64,000 nt of DNA from positions 1 through 64,000 of the forward strand of contig NZ_JACVAI010000002.1 in the NCBI RefSeq assembly GCF_014851765.1. Direction: 5' to 3'. The DNA comes from Pseudomonas sp. PDM04. Lineage in GTDB: Bacteria; Pseudomonadota; Gammaproteobacteria; Pseudomonadales; Pseudomonadaceae. The translations under genes and the position numbers were made by a program. The notes under the pieces are model-generated. The model had not been told where the DNA came from. It saw only the letters and a program-made list of their open reading frames with translations, and searched no databases. This document shows, piece by piece, positions 34,492 through 43,898 of this stretch (within the stretch, counting starts at the first letter, position 1; every line of letters starts with the position of its first letter).

Positions 34492-34515
34492 CGCCCTCTC
34501 ACGAGGGGAAGTACC

Positions 34516-34553
34516 TGTGGGAGCGAGCCGCCCGGAGCCGGCTCGCTCCCACA
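34516..34553. repeat. REP palindrome
   Basis: TGTGGGAGCGAGCC and GGCTCGCTCCCACA arms separated by ten bases, in the gap between the dehydratase and its regulator. Confidence 0.9.
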
Positions 34554-34636
34554 TTTGGTTTTGCACTCGTCTCAAGAGTACGCCGCGCCTGTTATCATGC
34601 GCGGCATCTCCATCGCACAGGATCGCGCCGTTCCCC

Positions 34637-35356
34637 ATGGACTACCGCAAACCCTCCGACCGCAAGAGCATGCATTCGCGCATCGTCCAGGAACTGGGCA
34701 TGCAGATCGTTTCCGGTCGCTTCAAGCCGGACGACAAACTGCCCGCCGAAGCCCTGCTGTGCGAAGAGTACGCGGTCAGCCGGCCGGTACTGCGCGAGGC
34801 CACTCGCGTGCTGGTCGCCAAGGGCCTGGTGTATTCCCGTCCGCGGGTCGGCACGGTGGTCAAGCAGCGCAAGGAATGGCACATGCTCGACCCGGACGTG
34901 CTGCACTGGCTGATGCAAAGCAGCCCGCAAAATGAATTCTTCGACCTGCTGACCAGCGTTCGCAGCATCATCGAACCGGCCGCCGCCGCCCTGGCCGCGC
35001 AGCACGCCACGGACGCCGACATTGCCGCCATCGGTGAAGCCTACCAGCGCATGGAGACCGCGCCGACCCCCGAAGCCCTGCTGCAACCGGACCTGGACTT
35101 CCACAGCCGTATCGCCGATGCCACCCACAACGACCTGCTGGCCAACCTGTGCAACATGCTCGCGGTGGCAATTGCCGAGGCCTTGAAGCACTCCAATCAG
35201 CGCCCGAACCTGCATGAACTGGCACTGCCTCGCCACAAGGCGATCCTGACCGCCATCGAGAACCGTGACGCCCTGGGTGCGCGGCACGCGACGCTGGTGC
35301 AGCTGGATGATGCGCGCAGTGCGTTGCATGTGGTGTTGGGCAGCGATCCGGCCTGA
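34637..35356 (+). CDS. FadR-type GntR transcriptional regulator
   Basis: A 239-residue regulator: N-terminal winged helix (about 10-80; LPAEALLCEEYAVSRPVLREA) and C-terminal all-helical FCD domain with the histidines of a metal/ligand site (DLDFHSRI near residue 155; later ALPRHKAILTAI). FCD regulators bind small organic acids. Position directly after the dehydratase, and the twin sites upstream of the dehydratase, suggest it represses the sugar-acid genes until the pathway intermediate appears. Confidence 0.92.
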   Translation: MDYRKPSDRKSMHSRIVQELGMQIVSGRFKPDDKLPAEALLCEEYAVSRPVLREATRVLVAKGLVYSRPRVGTVVKQRKEWHMLDPDVLHWLMQSSPQNEFFDLLTSVRSIIEPAAAALAAQHATDADIAAIGEAYQRMETAPTPEALLQPDLDFHSRIADATHNDLLANLCNMLAVAIAEALKHSNQRPNLHELALPRHKAILTAIENRDALGARHATLVQLDDARSALHVVLGSDPA

Positions 35357-35376
35357 CCCCCGACACCACAAATCCC

Positions 35377-35403
35377 TGTTCGAGCGAGCCTGCGCGCTCC
35401 CAC
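35377..35403. repeat. degenerate REP palindrome
   Basis: TGTTCGAGCGAGCC followed by TGCGCGCTCCCAC matches the REP pattern with several substitutions, just after the regulator gene. Probably a decayed copy. Confidence 0.6.
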
Positions 35404-35433
35404 CCGATTGGATCAGTATGAATTCGAGACATG

Positions 35434-35463
35434 AAAAAGCCGCAACCTGGGTTGCGGCTTTTT
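35434..35463. terminator. bidirectional Rho-independent terminator
   Basis: GCCGCAACC pairs with GGTTGCGGC, flanked by an A-run and a T-run, between the convergent regulator and RND exporter genes. It should terminate both transcripts. Confidence 0.93.
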
Positions 35464-35478
35464 CATTTCAGACCAGGA

Positions 35479-37863
35479 TCAGTGGGCAAACAACGAATTG
35501 CCCTTCTGCCCCGCCAGTTTCTCCGGTTTGATCAGGAACCGCGCCAGTGCCGGCAGCAGCCACAGCGCCCCGAACATGTTCCACAGCAGCATGAAGGTCA
35601 GCATCAGACCCATGTCGGCCTGGAACTTGATGGCCGAGAAGATCCAGGTGCACACGCCAATGGCCAGGCACAGACCGGTGAACAGCACCGCTTTACCGGT
35701 GGACTTCAGGGTCTGGTAGTACGCCTCCTGCAACGGCAAGCCGGCGCGCAGGAAACTTTCCAGGCGACTGTAGATGTAGATGCCGTAGTCCACGCCAATC
35801 CCCACGCCCAATGCCACCACCGGCAGGGTCGCGACTTTCACGCCGATACCCATGAAGGCCATCAGGGCGTTGCCCAGGACCGAGGTCAGCACCAGCGGCA
35901 GGACGATGCACAGGGTCGCCGCCCAGGAGCGGAAGGTGATCATGCACATGACCGCCACGCAGATGTACACCAGGATCAGGATGGTCAGCTCGGACTTCTT
36001 GATCACCTCGTTGGTGGCCGCCTCGATCCCGGCGTTACCGGCCGCGAGGATGAATTCCAGGCCATCCTTGTTGTTTTCCTTGGCGAACTCCTGCACCGCA
36101 TGGACGGCGCGGTCGAGGGTCTCGGCCTTGTGATCGTTGAGGAACACCAGCACCGGCGCCAGGGAGCAACTGTTGTTGTACAAGCCATCGGCACGGGCGA
36201 TGGAGTTGTTCAGCACGTCGGAGTTGCGCGACAGGGTTTCCCATTTCAGGTTGCCCTCGTTCATGCCCTTGATCATCTGCTTGGACACGGTCACCAGGGA
36301 AATCGCCGACTGCACGCCCTCGGTGTTCTGCATCTTCCACATCAGTTCGTCGATCGGCGCCATGGTCTCGTAGTGCGAACAGCCTTCGGCCTTGGTCTTG
36401 ACCATCACCACCAACACGTCCGAACTGGTGGAGTAGTTGCTGATGATGAAGTTGTTGTCCTTGTTGTAGCGTGAATCCGGACGCAGTTCGGGAGCCCCCT
36501 GGTCGAGGTCGCCGATCTTCAGGTTCTGGCTGTACCAGAGGCCGCCCCCGAAGGCGATCAGCGCCAGGGCAATGGAAACCGGAGCGACTTTCGGGCTGGC
36601 AAAGCTCGACAGCAGGCGCCAGAACGGGTGCTCGCGGTGCGCGTCCTTCTTGCTGCGCTCGACCGCACGCTTGCTGATGCCGACGTAGGAAATCGCCACC
36701 GGCAACAGAATCAGGTTGGTGAACACGATGACCGCCACACCGATGGACGCACCGATGGCCAGTTCGCGAATCACACCGATATCGATGATCAGCAACGTGA
36801 TGAAGCCAACCGCGTCCGCGAGGATCGCAATCATCCCCGGCAGGAACAATTGACGGAACGTACGTCGTGCCGCCGTCAGCGCGTTATCAGCCTCGCTCGA
36901 CTGCAAGGCGATACCGTTGATCTTCTGTACGCCGTGGGAAATACCGATGGCGAAAATCAGGAACGGCACCAGCATCGAATACGGGTCGAGGCCGAAGCCG
37001 AAGAAGTGCATCAGGCCCAGTTGCCAGACCACCGCGACCAGCGTCGTGCTCAACACCGCCACGGTGCTGCGCATGCAGTTGGTGAACCAGTACAGCAGAA
37101 TCAGAGTGATGACGAAGGCGACGCCGAAGAACATCACCACCATCACCAGCCCGTCGATCAGGTCGCCGACCTTCTTGGCGAAACCGACGATGTGGATCTT
37201 GACGTTGGGGTTCTGTTTTTCGAACTTGTCGCGGATCTTTTCTTCAAGATCGTGGGAGAACTTGCGGTAGTCCAGCGCCAGCAACTTGCCCTGGTCCTGC
37301 GGGTCCGGGTAGGACTCCAGCAACGGGATGTCGACGATGCTCGACTTGAAGTCGTTGGCCACCAGACGTCCGATCTGACCGGACTTGAGCACGTTATTGC
37401 GCAGCAGGTCGAGGCTTTGCTGGGAACCGTTGTAACTCTGCGGGATCACTTCACCACCGGCAAAGCCCTCCTCCGTCACCTCGGTCCAGCGTACGCTCGG
37501 GCTCCACAGCGACTTCAGGCCGGAACGGTCAACGCCGGAGATGTAGAACACCTCGTCGTTGATCTGGCGCAGCGTCTCCATGTACTCCTTGGAGAAGATG
37601 TCACCGTCGGTGGCTTCCACCGAAATGCGCACGGTGTTGCCCAGGTTCGCCAGATCGTTGCGGTGCTCCATCATTTTCTGGATGAACGGATGCTCCAGCG
37701 GGATCATTTTTTCGAAACTGGTGGACGGCCGGATCAGCGTCGCCTGCCAGAACAGGAAAATGCTGACCAGCAGGCAGATGAAGATCACTGCCGGGCGGTT
37801 ATTGAAAATCAGGCGTTCGAGGAACGTCGCCTTGTCCTGGTGATGGCTTGTCATGGATGTCAT
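35479..37863 (-). CDS. RND superfamily exporter (MmpL/HpnN-like)
   Basis: A 794-residue inner-membrane protein with the two-fold RND layout: one helix, a large extracytoplasmic loop, a five-helix block, then the same again. The conserved charged segments ALGVGIGVDYGIYIYSR in the second half and FLIFAIGISHGVQKI in the first are typical of MmpL-type transporters, which move lipids or hydrophobic substrates. Two possible starts, ATG at 37863 or at 37854, are both near a GGAG; the longer one is listed. It is 16 bases after the YCF48-like gene and forms an operon with it. Confidence 0.9.
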   Translation of the reverse strand: MTSMTSHHQDKATFLERLIFNNRPAVIFICLLVSIFLFWQATLIRPSTSFEKMIPLEHPFIQKMMEHRNDLANLGNTVRISVEATDGDIFSKEYMETLRQINDEVFYISGVDRSGLKSLWSPSVRWTEVTEEGFAGGEVIPQSYNGSQQSLDLLRNNVLKSGQIGRLVANDFKSSIVDIPLLESYPDPQDQGKLLALDYRKFSHDLEEKIRDKFEKQNPNVKIHIVGFAKKVGDLIDGLVMVVMFFGVAFVITLILLYWFTNCMRSTVAVLSTTLVAVVWQLGLMHFFGFGLDPYSMLVPFLIFAIGISHGVQKINGIALQSSEADNALTAARRTFRQLFLPGMIAILADAVGFITLLIIDIGVIRELAIGASIGVAVIVFTNLILLPVAISYVGISKRAVERSKKDAHREHPFWRLLSSFASPKVAPVSIALALIAFGGGLWYSQNLKIGDLDQGAPELRPDSRYNKDNNFIISNYSTSSDVLVVMVKTKAEGCSHYETMAPIDELMWKMQNTEGVQSAISLVTVSKQMIKGMNEGNLKWETLSRNSDVLNNSIARADGLYNNSCSLAPVLVFLNDHKAETLDRAVHAVQEFAKENNKDGLEFILAAGNAGIEAATNEVIKKSELTILILVYICVAVMCMITFRSWAATLCIVLPLVLTSVLGNALMAFMGIGVKVATLPVVALGVGIGVDYGIYIYSRLESFLRAGLPLQEAYYQTLKSTGKAVLFTGLCLAIGVCTWIFSAIKFQADMGLMLTFMLLWNMFGALWLLPALARFLIKPEKLAGQKGNSLFAH

Positions 37864-37879
37864 AGCTCCGCCCTTCTTA

Positions 37880-38932
37880 TTATTTGCCCAGCTCTGAGCC
37901 GGTTGGCGAAGTAGCGCGAACGCCGCCCTGTCCTGCCAGAATCAAGTTGCCGTTGCCTGCCGCGGTCACCGCAGAAACGGAGATGCGATCCGGACGATTG
38001 AATACGCTGAAGGTTTCGCCGTCGTCGTTGCTGCGCACGACACTGCCACCGTTGCCGACGATCACGATGGAACCGTCATCCAGCAGCGTAGCGCCCGACA
38101 GCCCGAACTCCAGCGCACCGCGGGCCGCCTTCAGCTCGACCGGTTCCCAGGTGCTGCCAAAGTCGGTGGAACGAAACAGGTTGCCGCGCAGGCCGTAGGC
38201 CAGCAGCGTGTTGGGTTGGGCTGTGCCGATCACGCCAAACAGCGAGCCTTCGTAAGGGCCTTCAAGCTTCTCCCAGGTCTGGCCCCCGTCGGCCGAACGG
38301 AACATGCTGCCCTGCTCGCCGACGATGAACAGCCCGGCATCCTTGACCGCAGCGATGGCGTTGAGGTGGTACTGGTCTTCGTTGTCGAGGCGGTCGCTGG
38401 CGTCTTCCCAGTGCTTGCCGCCGTCGGTGGTCGCCATCAGCGAACCATAGGCGCCCACGGCAAAGCCGTTGTTGGCGTCCTGGAACCAGACGTCGAGCAG
38501 CGGCGATTCGCGGGTGAGGTCTTCGAATTGCTTGGTCCAGGTGACGCCGCCGTCTTCGCTGGCGAGGATCTGGGCGTCATGGCCGACGGCCCAGCCGTGC
38601 TTGTCATCGACAAAATACACCGAGGTCAGCAGTTGCCGGGTCGGCACCTTGGCCTGGGTCCAGGTCGCGCCCTGGTCATCGGAGTACAGGATGTGCCCGC
38701 GATCGCCGACCGCCACCAGGCGCTTGCCGGCGTGCACGACGTCGAGCATCAGGCTTTTACTGGCCTTGGCCGATTCCACGGAATAGATAACATCGGATGA
38801 CGGCGCGGCGGCAGCCAGCACAGGAGCCGACCACACGGCGCAGCCCAGCAGCGAGAGCGCTGTGGCCAGCAACGCGAATTTACGCAGTGCCGGCGGGCGG
38901 CTGGTACCCACACCCATGACAGGCTCACTCAT
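37880..38932 (-). CDS. YCF48-like BNR/beta-propeller exported protein
   Basis: A 350-residue protein with a signal peptide (about residues 16-41, ending VLA) and repeated BNR-type motifs such as SDDQGATWTQ, SEDGGVTWTK, TTDGGKHWED, SADGGQTWEK and STDFGSTWEP, which build a propeller like the YCF48 photosystem II assembly factor. Here there is no photosystem; the protein is probably the periplasmic partner of the RND exporter encoded just downstream. The coupling is inferred from operon structure. Confidence 0.88.
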   Translation of the reverse strand: MSEPVMGVGTSRPPALRKFALLATALSLLGCAVWSAPVLAAAAPSSDVIYSVESAKASKSLMLDVVHAGKRLVAVGDRGHILYSDDQGATWTQAKVPTRQLLTSVYFVDDKHGWAVGHDAQILASEDGGVTWTKQFEDLTRESPLLDVWFQDANNGFAVGAYGSLMATTDGGKHWEDASDRLDNEDQYHLNAIAAVKDAGLFIVGEQGSMFRSADGGQTWEKLEGPYEGSLFGVIGTAQPNTLLAYGLRGNLFRSTDFGSTWEPVELKAARGALEFGLSGATLLDDGSIVIVGNGGSVVRSNDDGETFSVFNRPDRISVSAVTAAGNGNLILAGQGGVRATSPTGSELGK

Positions 38933-39238
38933 AGACCTTCCCCCATTATTATTGTTAGGTCATTCAACCTTTCAGGGCGCCGCAAGGGGTACTCGAAGGG
39001 ATTGAATGGTTAGGAGCATAGTCCTGAAACCCGCAATCCAGAGCCCCTTCGGAAGCTGGGCTTATCCTATCGGGGTTTGGAAAGGTCTGACAATCGACGC
39101 CACGTTATCTTTTGTTAACCCGGCGGGGTCGGGAGGGAGGCTGAATGATGGGGTATCAGGCGGGGTGATCGGGAGCGGCCACCTGTGGGAGCGAGCGGGC
39201 TCGCTCCCACAAGGATCGAGTAGTGAACCAGCCGAGGC
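38933..39238. other. 306-base gap between YCF48-like gene and pepN
   Basis: No gene is supported here. It holds the promoter side of the YCF48-RND operon (minus strand, reading left) and the 3' flank of pepN. The only distinct structure is a REP palindrome at 39184-39211. Confidence 0.6.
39184..39211. repeat. REP palindrome
   Basis: TGTGGGAGCGAGC and GCTCGCTCCCACA arms around GG, downstream of pepN. Confidence 0.9.
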
Positions 39239-41896
39239 TTACGCCAGGCTCTTGCTCACCACTTCAAACACATCGCTGGACAACTGGCCCGAAGCGCGGA
39301 TCCGCTCCAGTTCACCTTTCATCAAGGCCTGGCGAGCGCCGTCGTACTTGCGCCAGCGCGTCAGCGGCGCCAGTTGGCGAGAGGCGATCTGCGGATTGAA
39401 GCCATTGAGCTCGATCACCAGATCCGCCAGGAAGCGGTAGCCCGAGCCATCGGCTGCATGGAAGTTGATCAGGTTCTGCCCGGCGAACGCACCGATCAGT
39501 GCCCGCACCTTGTTCGGGTTCTTCAGGTTGAACGCCGGGTGCTGCATCAACGCCTTGACCCGATCCAGCCCGCCCGGCAGGGTGCTGCCGGCCTGGACGC
39601 TGAACCACTGGTCCATGACCAGCGGGTTGTCCTTGAAGTGCTCGGCAAACGCCGCCAGCGCCCGGGCCTTCTGCTCTTCGTGCGGCGAATTGACCAGCAC
39701 GGCCAGGGCCGTCAGGCGCTCGGTCATGTTGTCACTGTTCTCGAACTGCTCGAGCGTCGCCGCCAGCACTTCGGGCTTGCCACTCAACATCAGGTACGAC
39801 AGCGCAATGTTCTGCAACGCACGGCGTGCAAAGTGCTCGGCCTCAGCGATGTAGGGCGTCTGTTTCGACAGGTCGCGATTGGCCTGGTAACGCAGCCACA
39901 ACGCTTCGAACAAACCGTCGGCCAATTGTTTACGGGCAAATTCGCGGGCGATATGGATGGCCTCGACATCGGCCACCTCGCTGATTTCGGTCAGGTAGGC
40001 CTCGCCCGGCAGTGCGAGCATCTCGGCGACCATTGCCTGGTCCAGCGATTCGTCCGACAGCACCGTGCGCAAGGCGGAAACCAGGCGCGGGTCGAGCACC
40101 AGCGGCTCGCCCTTCTGCTGCTGGGCGATCAGTTCCTGCAGCACTTGCACCGACAGTTGCTGACCGGCATCCCAGCGGTTGAAGCCGTCGCTGTCGTGCT
40201 GCATCAGGAACATCAACTGGTCACGGCTGTACGGGAAGCTCAGTTTCACCGGCGCCGAGAAGCCGCGCAGCAACGACGGTAGCGGTTGTTCGGCGATGTC
40301 GACGAACGTGAACGTCTGCTCGGCTTGCGTCACCGAAAGCACTCGCGAAGTGCCCTGGGCGCTGGCTTCGCCAGACAGGCGCAAGGCAATGGCCGCGCCG
40401 TTGGCGTCCAACAGGCCGAGCGCCACCGGAATCACGAAGGGCAGCTTTTCAACCTTGTCCGGGGTGGCCGGGCAGCTCTGGCGGAACGTCAGGCTGTAGG
40501 TTTTCGCCGCGGCATCGTAGGACTCGCTCACCGCCAGGCGTGGCGTACCGGCCTGGCTGTACCAGCGTTTGAACTGGGTCAGGTCGACGCCATTGGCGTC
40601 TTCCATGGCCTTGATGAAGTCGTCGCAGGTCACGGCCTGGCCGTCATGGCGTTCGAAATACAGGTCGCTGCCTTTGCGGAACCCTTCGGCGCCGAGCAAG
40701 GTGTGGATCATGCCGACCACTTCCGAACCCTTTTCGTACACGGTCAGGGTGTAGAAGTTGGAGATCTCTATGAAGCTGTCCGGGCGCACCGCGTGGGCCA
40801 TGGGACCGGCGTCTTCGGCGAACTGGTGCGTGCGCAGGTACGCCACGTCCTGAATGCGCTTGACCGTGGCCGAGTTCATGTCGGCGGAGAAACCCGAGTC
40901 ACGGAATACGGTAAAGCCTTCCTTGAGCGACAGCTGGAACCAGTCGCGACACGTCACGCGGTTGCCCGACCAGTTGTGGAAGTATTCGTGGGCGACGATC
41001 GCTTCCACACGCTGGTGCGCGGCGTCGGTCGCGGTTTCGGCACGCGCCAGTACCGCGCTGGAGTTGAAGATGTTGAGGCCCTTGTTCTCCATCGCCCCCA
41101 TGTTGAAGTCGTTGACGGCCACGATCATGAAGATGTCCAGGTCGTACTCGCGACCGTACACCTCTTCATCCCAGCGCATCGACTTCTTCAGGCTGTTCAT
41201 CGCGTGCTGGCACTTGTCGATGTTTTCCGGCTCGACGTAGATGCGCAGCGCCACCGTGCGTTCGGTCATGGTGGTGAAGGTGTCCTCGACACACCACAGG
41301 TCACCGGCCACCAGCGCGAACAGGTACGCCGGCTTCATGAACGGGTCTTCCCACGTCGCCCAATGCCGGCCGTCTTCGCCCGGGCCGCTGGCAATCGGGT
41401 TACCGTTGGACAGCAGCACCGGGTAGCTGTGCTGCTCGGCGACCACGGTGGTGGTGAACTTGCTCATCACGTCCGGGCGGTCGAGGTAGTAGGTGATCTT
41501 GCGGAAACCTTCGGCCTCGCACTGGGTGCAGAACATCGTGCCGGACTTGTACAGGCCTTCCAGCGCGGTATTGGTTTCCGGATGGATCCTGACGCTGGTG
41601 TCGACCGTGAACGTGGTGCCGGTCGGTTGCAGGGTCAGGTGGTTCTCGGTCAACTGGTAGTCGGCAGCGCTCAGTTCGCGGTCGGCCAGGGTCACCGACA
41701 ACAGTTCCAGCTGCTGGCCATCCAGCACCAGCGGCGGCAGGCCCGGGCCGCGCTCGGGGTTACGGCGCATCACCAGTTGCGCGTGGACCAGGCTGTGGTC
41801 CTCGAACAACTCGAAGGTCAGGTGCGTTTCGTCGATCAGGTACTCGGGCGCCTGATAGTCTTTCAAATAGATCATCTTCGGTTGTTCGGTGCGCAT
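39239..41896 (-). CDS. pepN: aminopeptidase N
   Basis: An 885-residue M1 family zinc aminopeptidase. Substrate-recognition GAMEN at 267-271, zinc motif HEYFH at 303-307 and the third ligand E326 (LKEGFTVF) are present, with the usual large helical C-terminal domain. It removes N-terminal residues from peptides in the cytoplasm. AAGGA lies 7 bases before the ATG at 41894-41896. It starts 10 bases after the DUF2797 gene and ends the long minus-strand operon. Confidence 0.96.
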   Translation of the reverse strand: MRTEQPKMIYLKDYQAPEYLIDETHLTFELFEDHSLVHAQLVMRRNPERGPGLPPLVLDGQQLELLSVTLADRELSAADYQLTENHLTLQPTGTTFTVDTSVRIHPETNTALEGLYKSGTMFCTQCEAEGFRKITYYLDRPDVMSKFTTTVVAEQHSYPVLLSNGNPIASGPGEDGRHWATWEDPFMKPAYLFALVAGDLWCVEDTFTTMTERTVALRIYVEPENIDKCQHAMNSLKKSMRWDEEVYGREYDLDIFMIVAVNDFNMGAMENKGLNIFNSSAVLARAETATDAAHQRVEAIVAHEYFHNWSGNRVTCRDWFQLSLKEGFTVFRDSGFSADMNSATVKRIQDVAYLRTHQFAEDAGPMAHAVRPDSFIEISNFYTLTVYEKGSEVVGMIHTLLGAEGFRKGSDLYFERHDGQAVTCDDFIKAMEDANGVDLTQFKRWYSQAGTPRLAVSESYDAAAKTYSLTFRQSCPATPDKVEKLPFVIPVALGLLDANGAAIALRLSGEASAQGTSRVLSVTQAEQTFTFVDIAEQPLPSLLRGFSAPVKLSFPYSRDQLMFLMQHDSDGFNRWDAGQQLSVQVLQELIAQQQKGEPLVLDPRLVSALRTVLSDESLDQAMVAEMLALPGEAYLTEISEVADVEAIHIAREFARKQLADGLFEALWLRYQANRDLSKQTPYIAEAEHFARRALQNIALSYLMLSGKPEVLAATLEQFENSDNMTERLTALAVLVNSPHEEQKARALAAFAEHFKDNPLVMDQWFSVQAGSTLPGGLDRVKALMQHPAFNLKNPNKVRALIGAFAGQNLINFHAADGSGYRFLADLVIELNGFNPQIASRQLAPLTRWRKYDGARQALMKGELERIRASGQLSSDVFEVVSKSLA

Positions 41897-41906
41897 GCTG
41901 GAGTCC

Positions 41907-42704
41907 TTACTGATGCACGGCGAGTTGATAAGCCGTGTATTTACGAATATTGATCACGCCGGTGTCGAAAATCAGGTACTGGCCCTTGATCCCCAGCAGC
42001 GTGCCTTCGGCAATCGGGTTCTTGTCCAGGTTGAAGCTGACGATCTTGGCCGGGTACTGCTGGACCGGAAAGCGGATTTCCAGCGGTTCCACATCGGCAA
42101 TGGTCTGGATCGCCTGCAGGCCGAATCGTTCCTGCAAAGCCTGCAATCCCTCGGCACAGCGGTCGAACAACTGGTCGCGAATTTCCGCCAGGTCCACCGC
42201 CGCCGCCTCGCCCTTGAGTAACGCACGCCAGTTGGTCTTGTCCGCCACCTGACTGCGCAGCAGGTCCTCGACGAAACCCGATTGCTGGCGGGTGGCGACA
42301 CGCATGATCGGCAGTGCCTGGCGGGCTCCCTGGTCGATCCAGCGGGTTGGCAGCTGGATGGCCCGGGTTATCCCGACTTTCACCCCGGACGAGTTCGACA
42401 GATACACAATGTGATCGGTCATGCAGAACTGCTCGCCCCACGCCGGTTCACGGCAGGTGCCGGCGTCGTAATGGCAGCGCTCCGGGCTCATGATGCACAG
42501 GTCGCACTGCGCCAGCTTGGTCATGCACGGATAGCAGTAACCCTGGCTGAAACTGGTTTTGGTCTTGCGCCCGCAATGGGAGCAGAAAATCGCCCCCAGG
42601 TATTCCAGGCGGACCGTGCTGCCGATCAACGGATTGACCGGCACCTCGAGCTCGCCCAGACGAAACGCGTACTGCACCTCGGCCCCGTCAAGGCGTGCCG
42701 ACAT
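41907..42704 (-). CDS. DUF2797 zinc-cysteine protein
   Basis: A 265-residue protein of the DUF2797 family, with two cysteine clusters that look like zinc sites: CSHCGRKT and CYPCMTKLAQCDLC (about residues 41-70), followed by CHYDAGTC. The rest includes SSGVKVGITR, a GIY-YIG-like element. The start is the ATG at 42702-42704; a TTG at 42737 overlapping the DUF1315 stop is a real alternative that adds eleven residues. Role unknown. It lies in the nadK-pepN run. Confidence 0.8.
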   Translation of the reverse strand: MSARLDGAEVQYAFRLGELEVPVNPLIGSTVRLEYLGAIFCSHCGRKTKTSFSQGYCYPCMTKLAQCDLCIMSPERCHYDAGTCREPAWGEQFCMTDHIVYLSNSSGVKVGITRAIQLPTRWIDQGARQALPIMRVATRQQSGFVEDLLRSQVADKTNWRALLKGEAAAVDLAEIRDQLFDRCAEGLQALQERFGLQAIQTIADVEPLEIRFPVQQYPAKIVSFNLDKNPIAEGTLLGIKGQYLIFDTGVINIRKYTAYQLAVHQ

Positions 42705-42733
42705 CTTGCTGATTGCACCGCGGCCAATCTCGA

Positions 42734-42994
42734 TCAATGGACGGCATCCGACTTGAACAGCACGTTCGGAATCTCGATCGATTTGGAAGCGCACTCCTGC
42801 ACGCCCATGTAGCCGGTGCGCTGGTCTTCGGGCAGGTTCTGGATTTCCCAGGCGATCATCGCTTGCAGCGACAGCTCGCGCTGCTCGGCGGTGAGTTTGC
42901 CACCGTCGGACCATTTACCGATTTCCACCGCCACTTTCAGGCTGTTGTAGATATCCGGGGTGATGTTCTTGATCATTTCGTTGAAAGAGGACAT
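42734..42994 (-). CDS. DUF1315 (YeaC-like) protein
   Basis: An 86-residue cytoplasmic protein: a first helix MSSFNEMIKNITPDIY, then a conserved segment around GKWSDGGKLTAEQRE and IAWEIQNLPEDQRTGY. This matches the YeaC/DUF1315 family. The second ATG (42992-42994) is used because GGAG lies upstream of it and none precedes the first. Function unknown. Confidence 0.82.
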   Translation of the reverse strand: MSSFNEMIKNITPDIYNSLKVAVEIGKWSDGGKLTAEQRELSLQAMIAWEIQNLPEDQRTGYMGVQECASKSIEIPNVLFKSDAVH

Positions 42995-43028
42995 TGGTTG
43001 TGCGCACTCCATGATTCACATGACAAAT

Positions 43029-43898
43029 TTAGACGGCCAGTTTACGGCGGTTGTACAAACCGCCCAACAAACCGGTCAAGCATCCGACGAGCAACCCGCC
43101 GACGTGGGCCGCGTTGGCGATTTCACCGAAGCCGATCAACGAGACCAGCCCCGACAGACACAGCAGCAGCCACACCAGCATCATCACCAGCACGCCACGT
43201 GGCAGGCGGTAGGCCCGGTTCGGGGACAACAGCTGGAAAATCCAGCAATGCCCGAGCAGCCCATACAGTACGCCGGACAACCCGCCGAACAGGGTCGGCC
43301 CGCTGACAATGAACTGGGCGTAGTTGGATACCAGGGCAAACAGCAGCGTCAGGCCGATCAGGTTGATGCTGCCCTGGCGTGATTCGATACGCCGCCCCAG
43401 CTCCCAATACCACATGCCGTTCATGGCCAGGTGCAGGAAGCCGAAGTGGATCAGCATCGGCGTCACCAGGCGCCACCACTGCCCCGCCGCCAGGCTGTCG
43501 GCCAATGGTGTGAAATGGATGTATTCGCCGACGACCCGGAAATCGAGGAAGGTCAGCCAGCGCATTGCTTCGAGATTTTCGCCCAGCAGCGTCACCGCGC
43601 CGACGATCAGGCTGAGCAGCAACACCAGTGCCGTGGCCTTGGCGTGGCGCAATTGCTCGACAAATCCGGGGCGCGTGGGGGCTTTCGTCACCGGGATGTC
43701 GAGTCGCTGATCAGGATCGCCGGCCGGATAGCGCTCGTACAGCACCCGCACATCTTCGCTGATGCTGGCGGGCACCCAGAGCACTTGCTCGCCCTGCTCT
43801 TCGCTGACCCGGTGCGGCACCTGCATGCGTTCGAGCAGGTTGACAAAACCGCTCAGGTCCACCGCCAGCGGCAAGCGCAATACGGCCACGGCGCTCAT
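43029..43898 (-). CDS. glpG: rhomboid-family intramembrane serine protease (GlpG-like)
   Basis: A 289-residue protein: an N-terminal cytoplasmic domain (1-85) followed by six helices. The catalytic serine S208 is in GLSGVLYG and the catalytic histidine H265 is in NAAHVGG; H151 and N160 (HFGFLHLAMNG) form the oxyanion side. It would cleave membrane proteins within or near the bilayer. It overlaps the metallophosphatase gene by 4 bases. Confidence 0.93.
   Translation of the reverse strand: MSAVAVLRLPLAVDLSGFVNLLERMQVPHRVSEEQGEQVLWVPASISEDVRVLYERYPAGDPDQRLDIPVTKAPTRPGFVEQLRHAKATALVLLLSLIVGAVTLLGENLEAMRWLTFLDFRVVGEYIHFTPLADSLAAGQWWRLVTPMLIHFGFLHLAMNGMWYWELGRRIESRQGSINLIGLTLLFALVSNYAQFIVSGPTLFGGLSGVLYGLLGHCWIFQLLSPNRAYRLPRGVLVMMLVWLLLCLSGLVSLIGFGEIANAAHVGGLLVGCLTGLLGGLYNRRKLAV

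Noticed and set aside
31293-34638. Long frames opposite the MFS and dehydratase genes
   Set aside because: Histidine- and glutamine-rich translations with no domains, fully covered by well-supported genes on the other strand.
40286-41953. A 555-residue frame opposite pepN
   Set aside because: Shadow of pepN, which carries all M1 aminopeptidase motifs.
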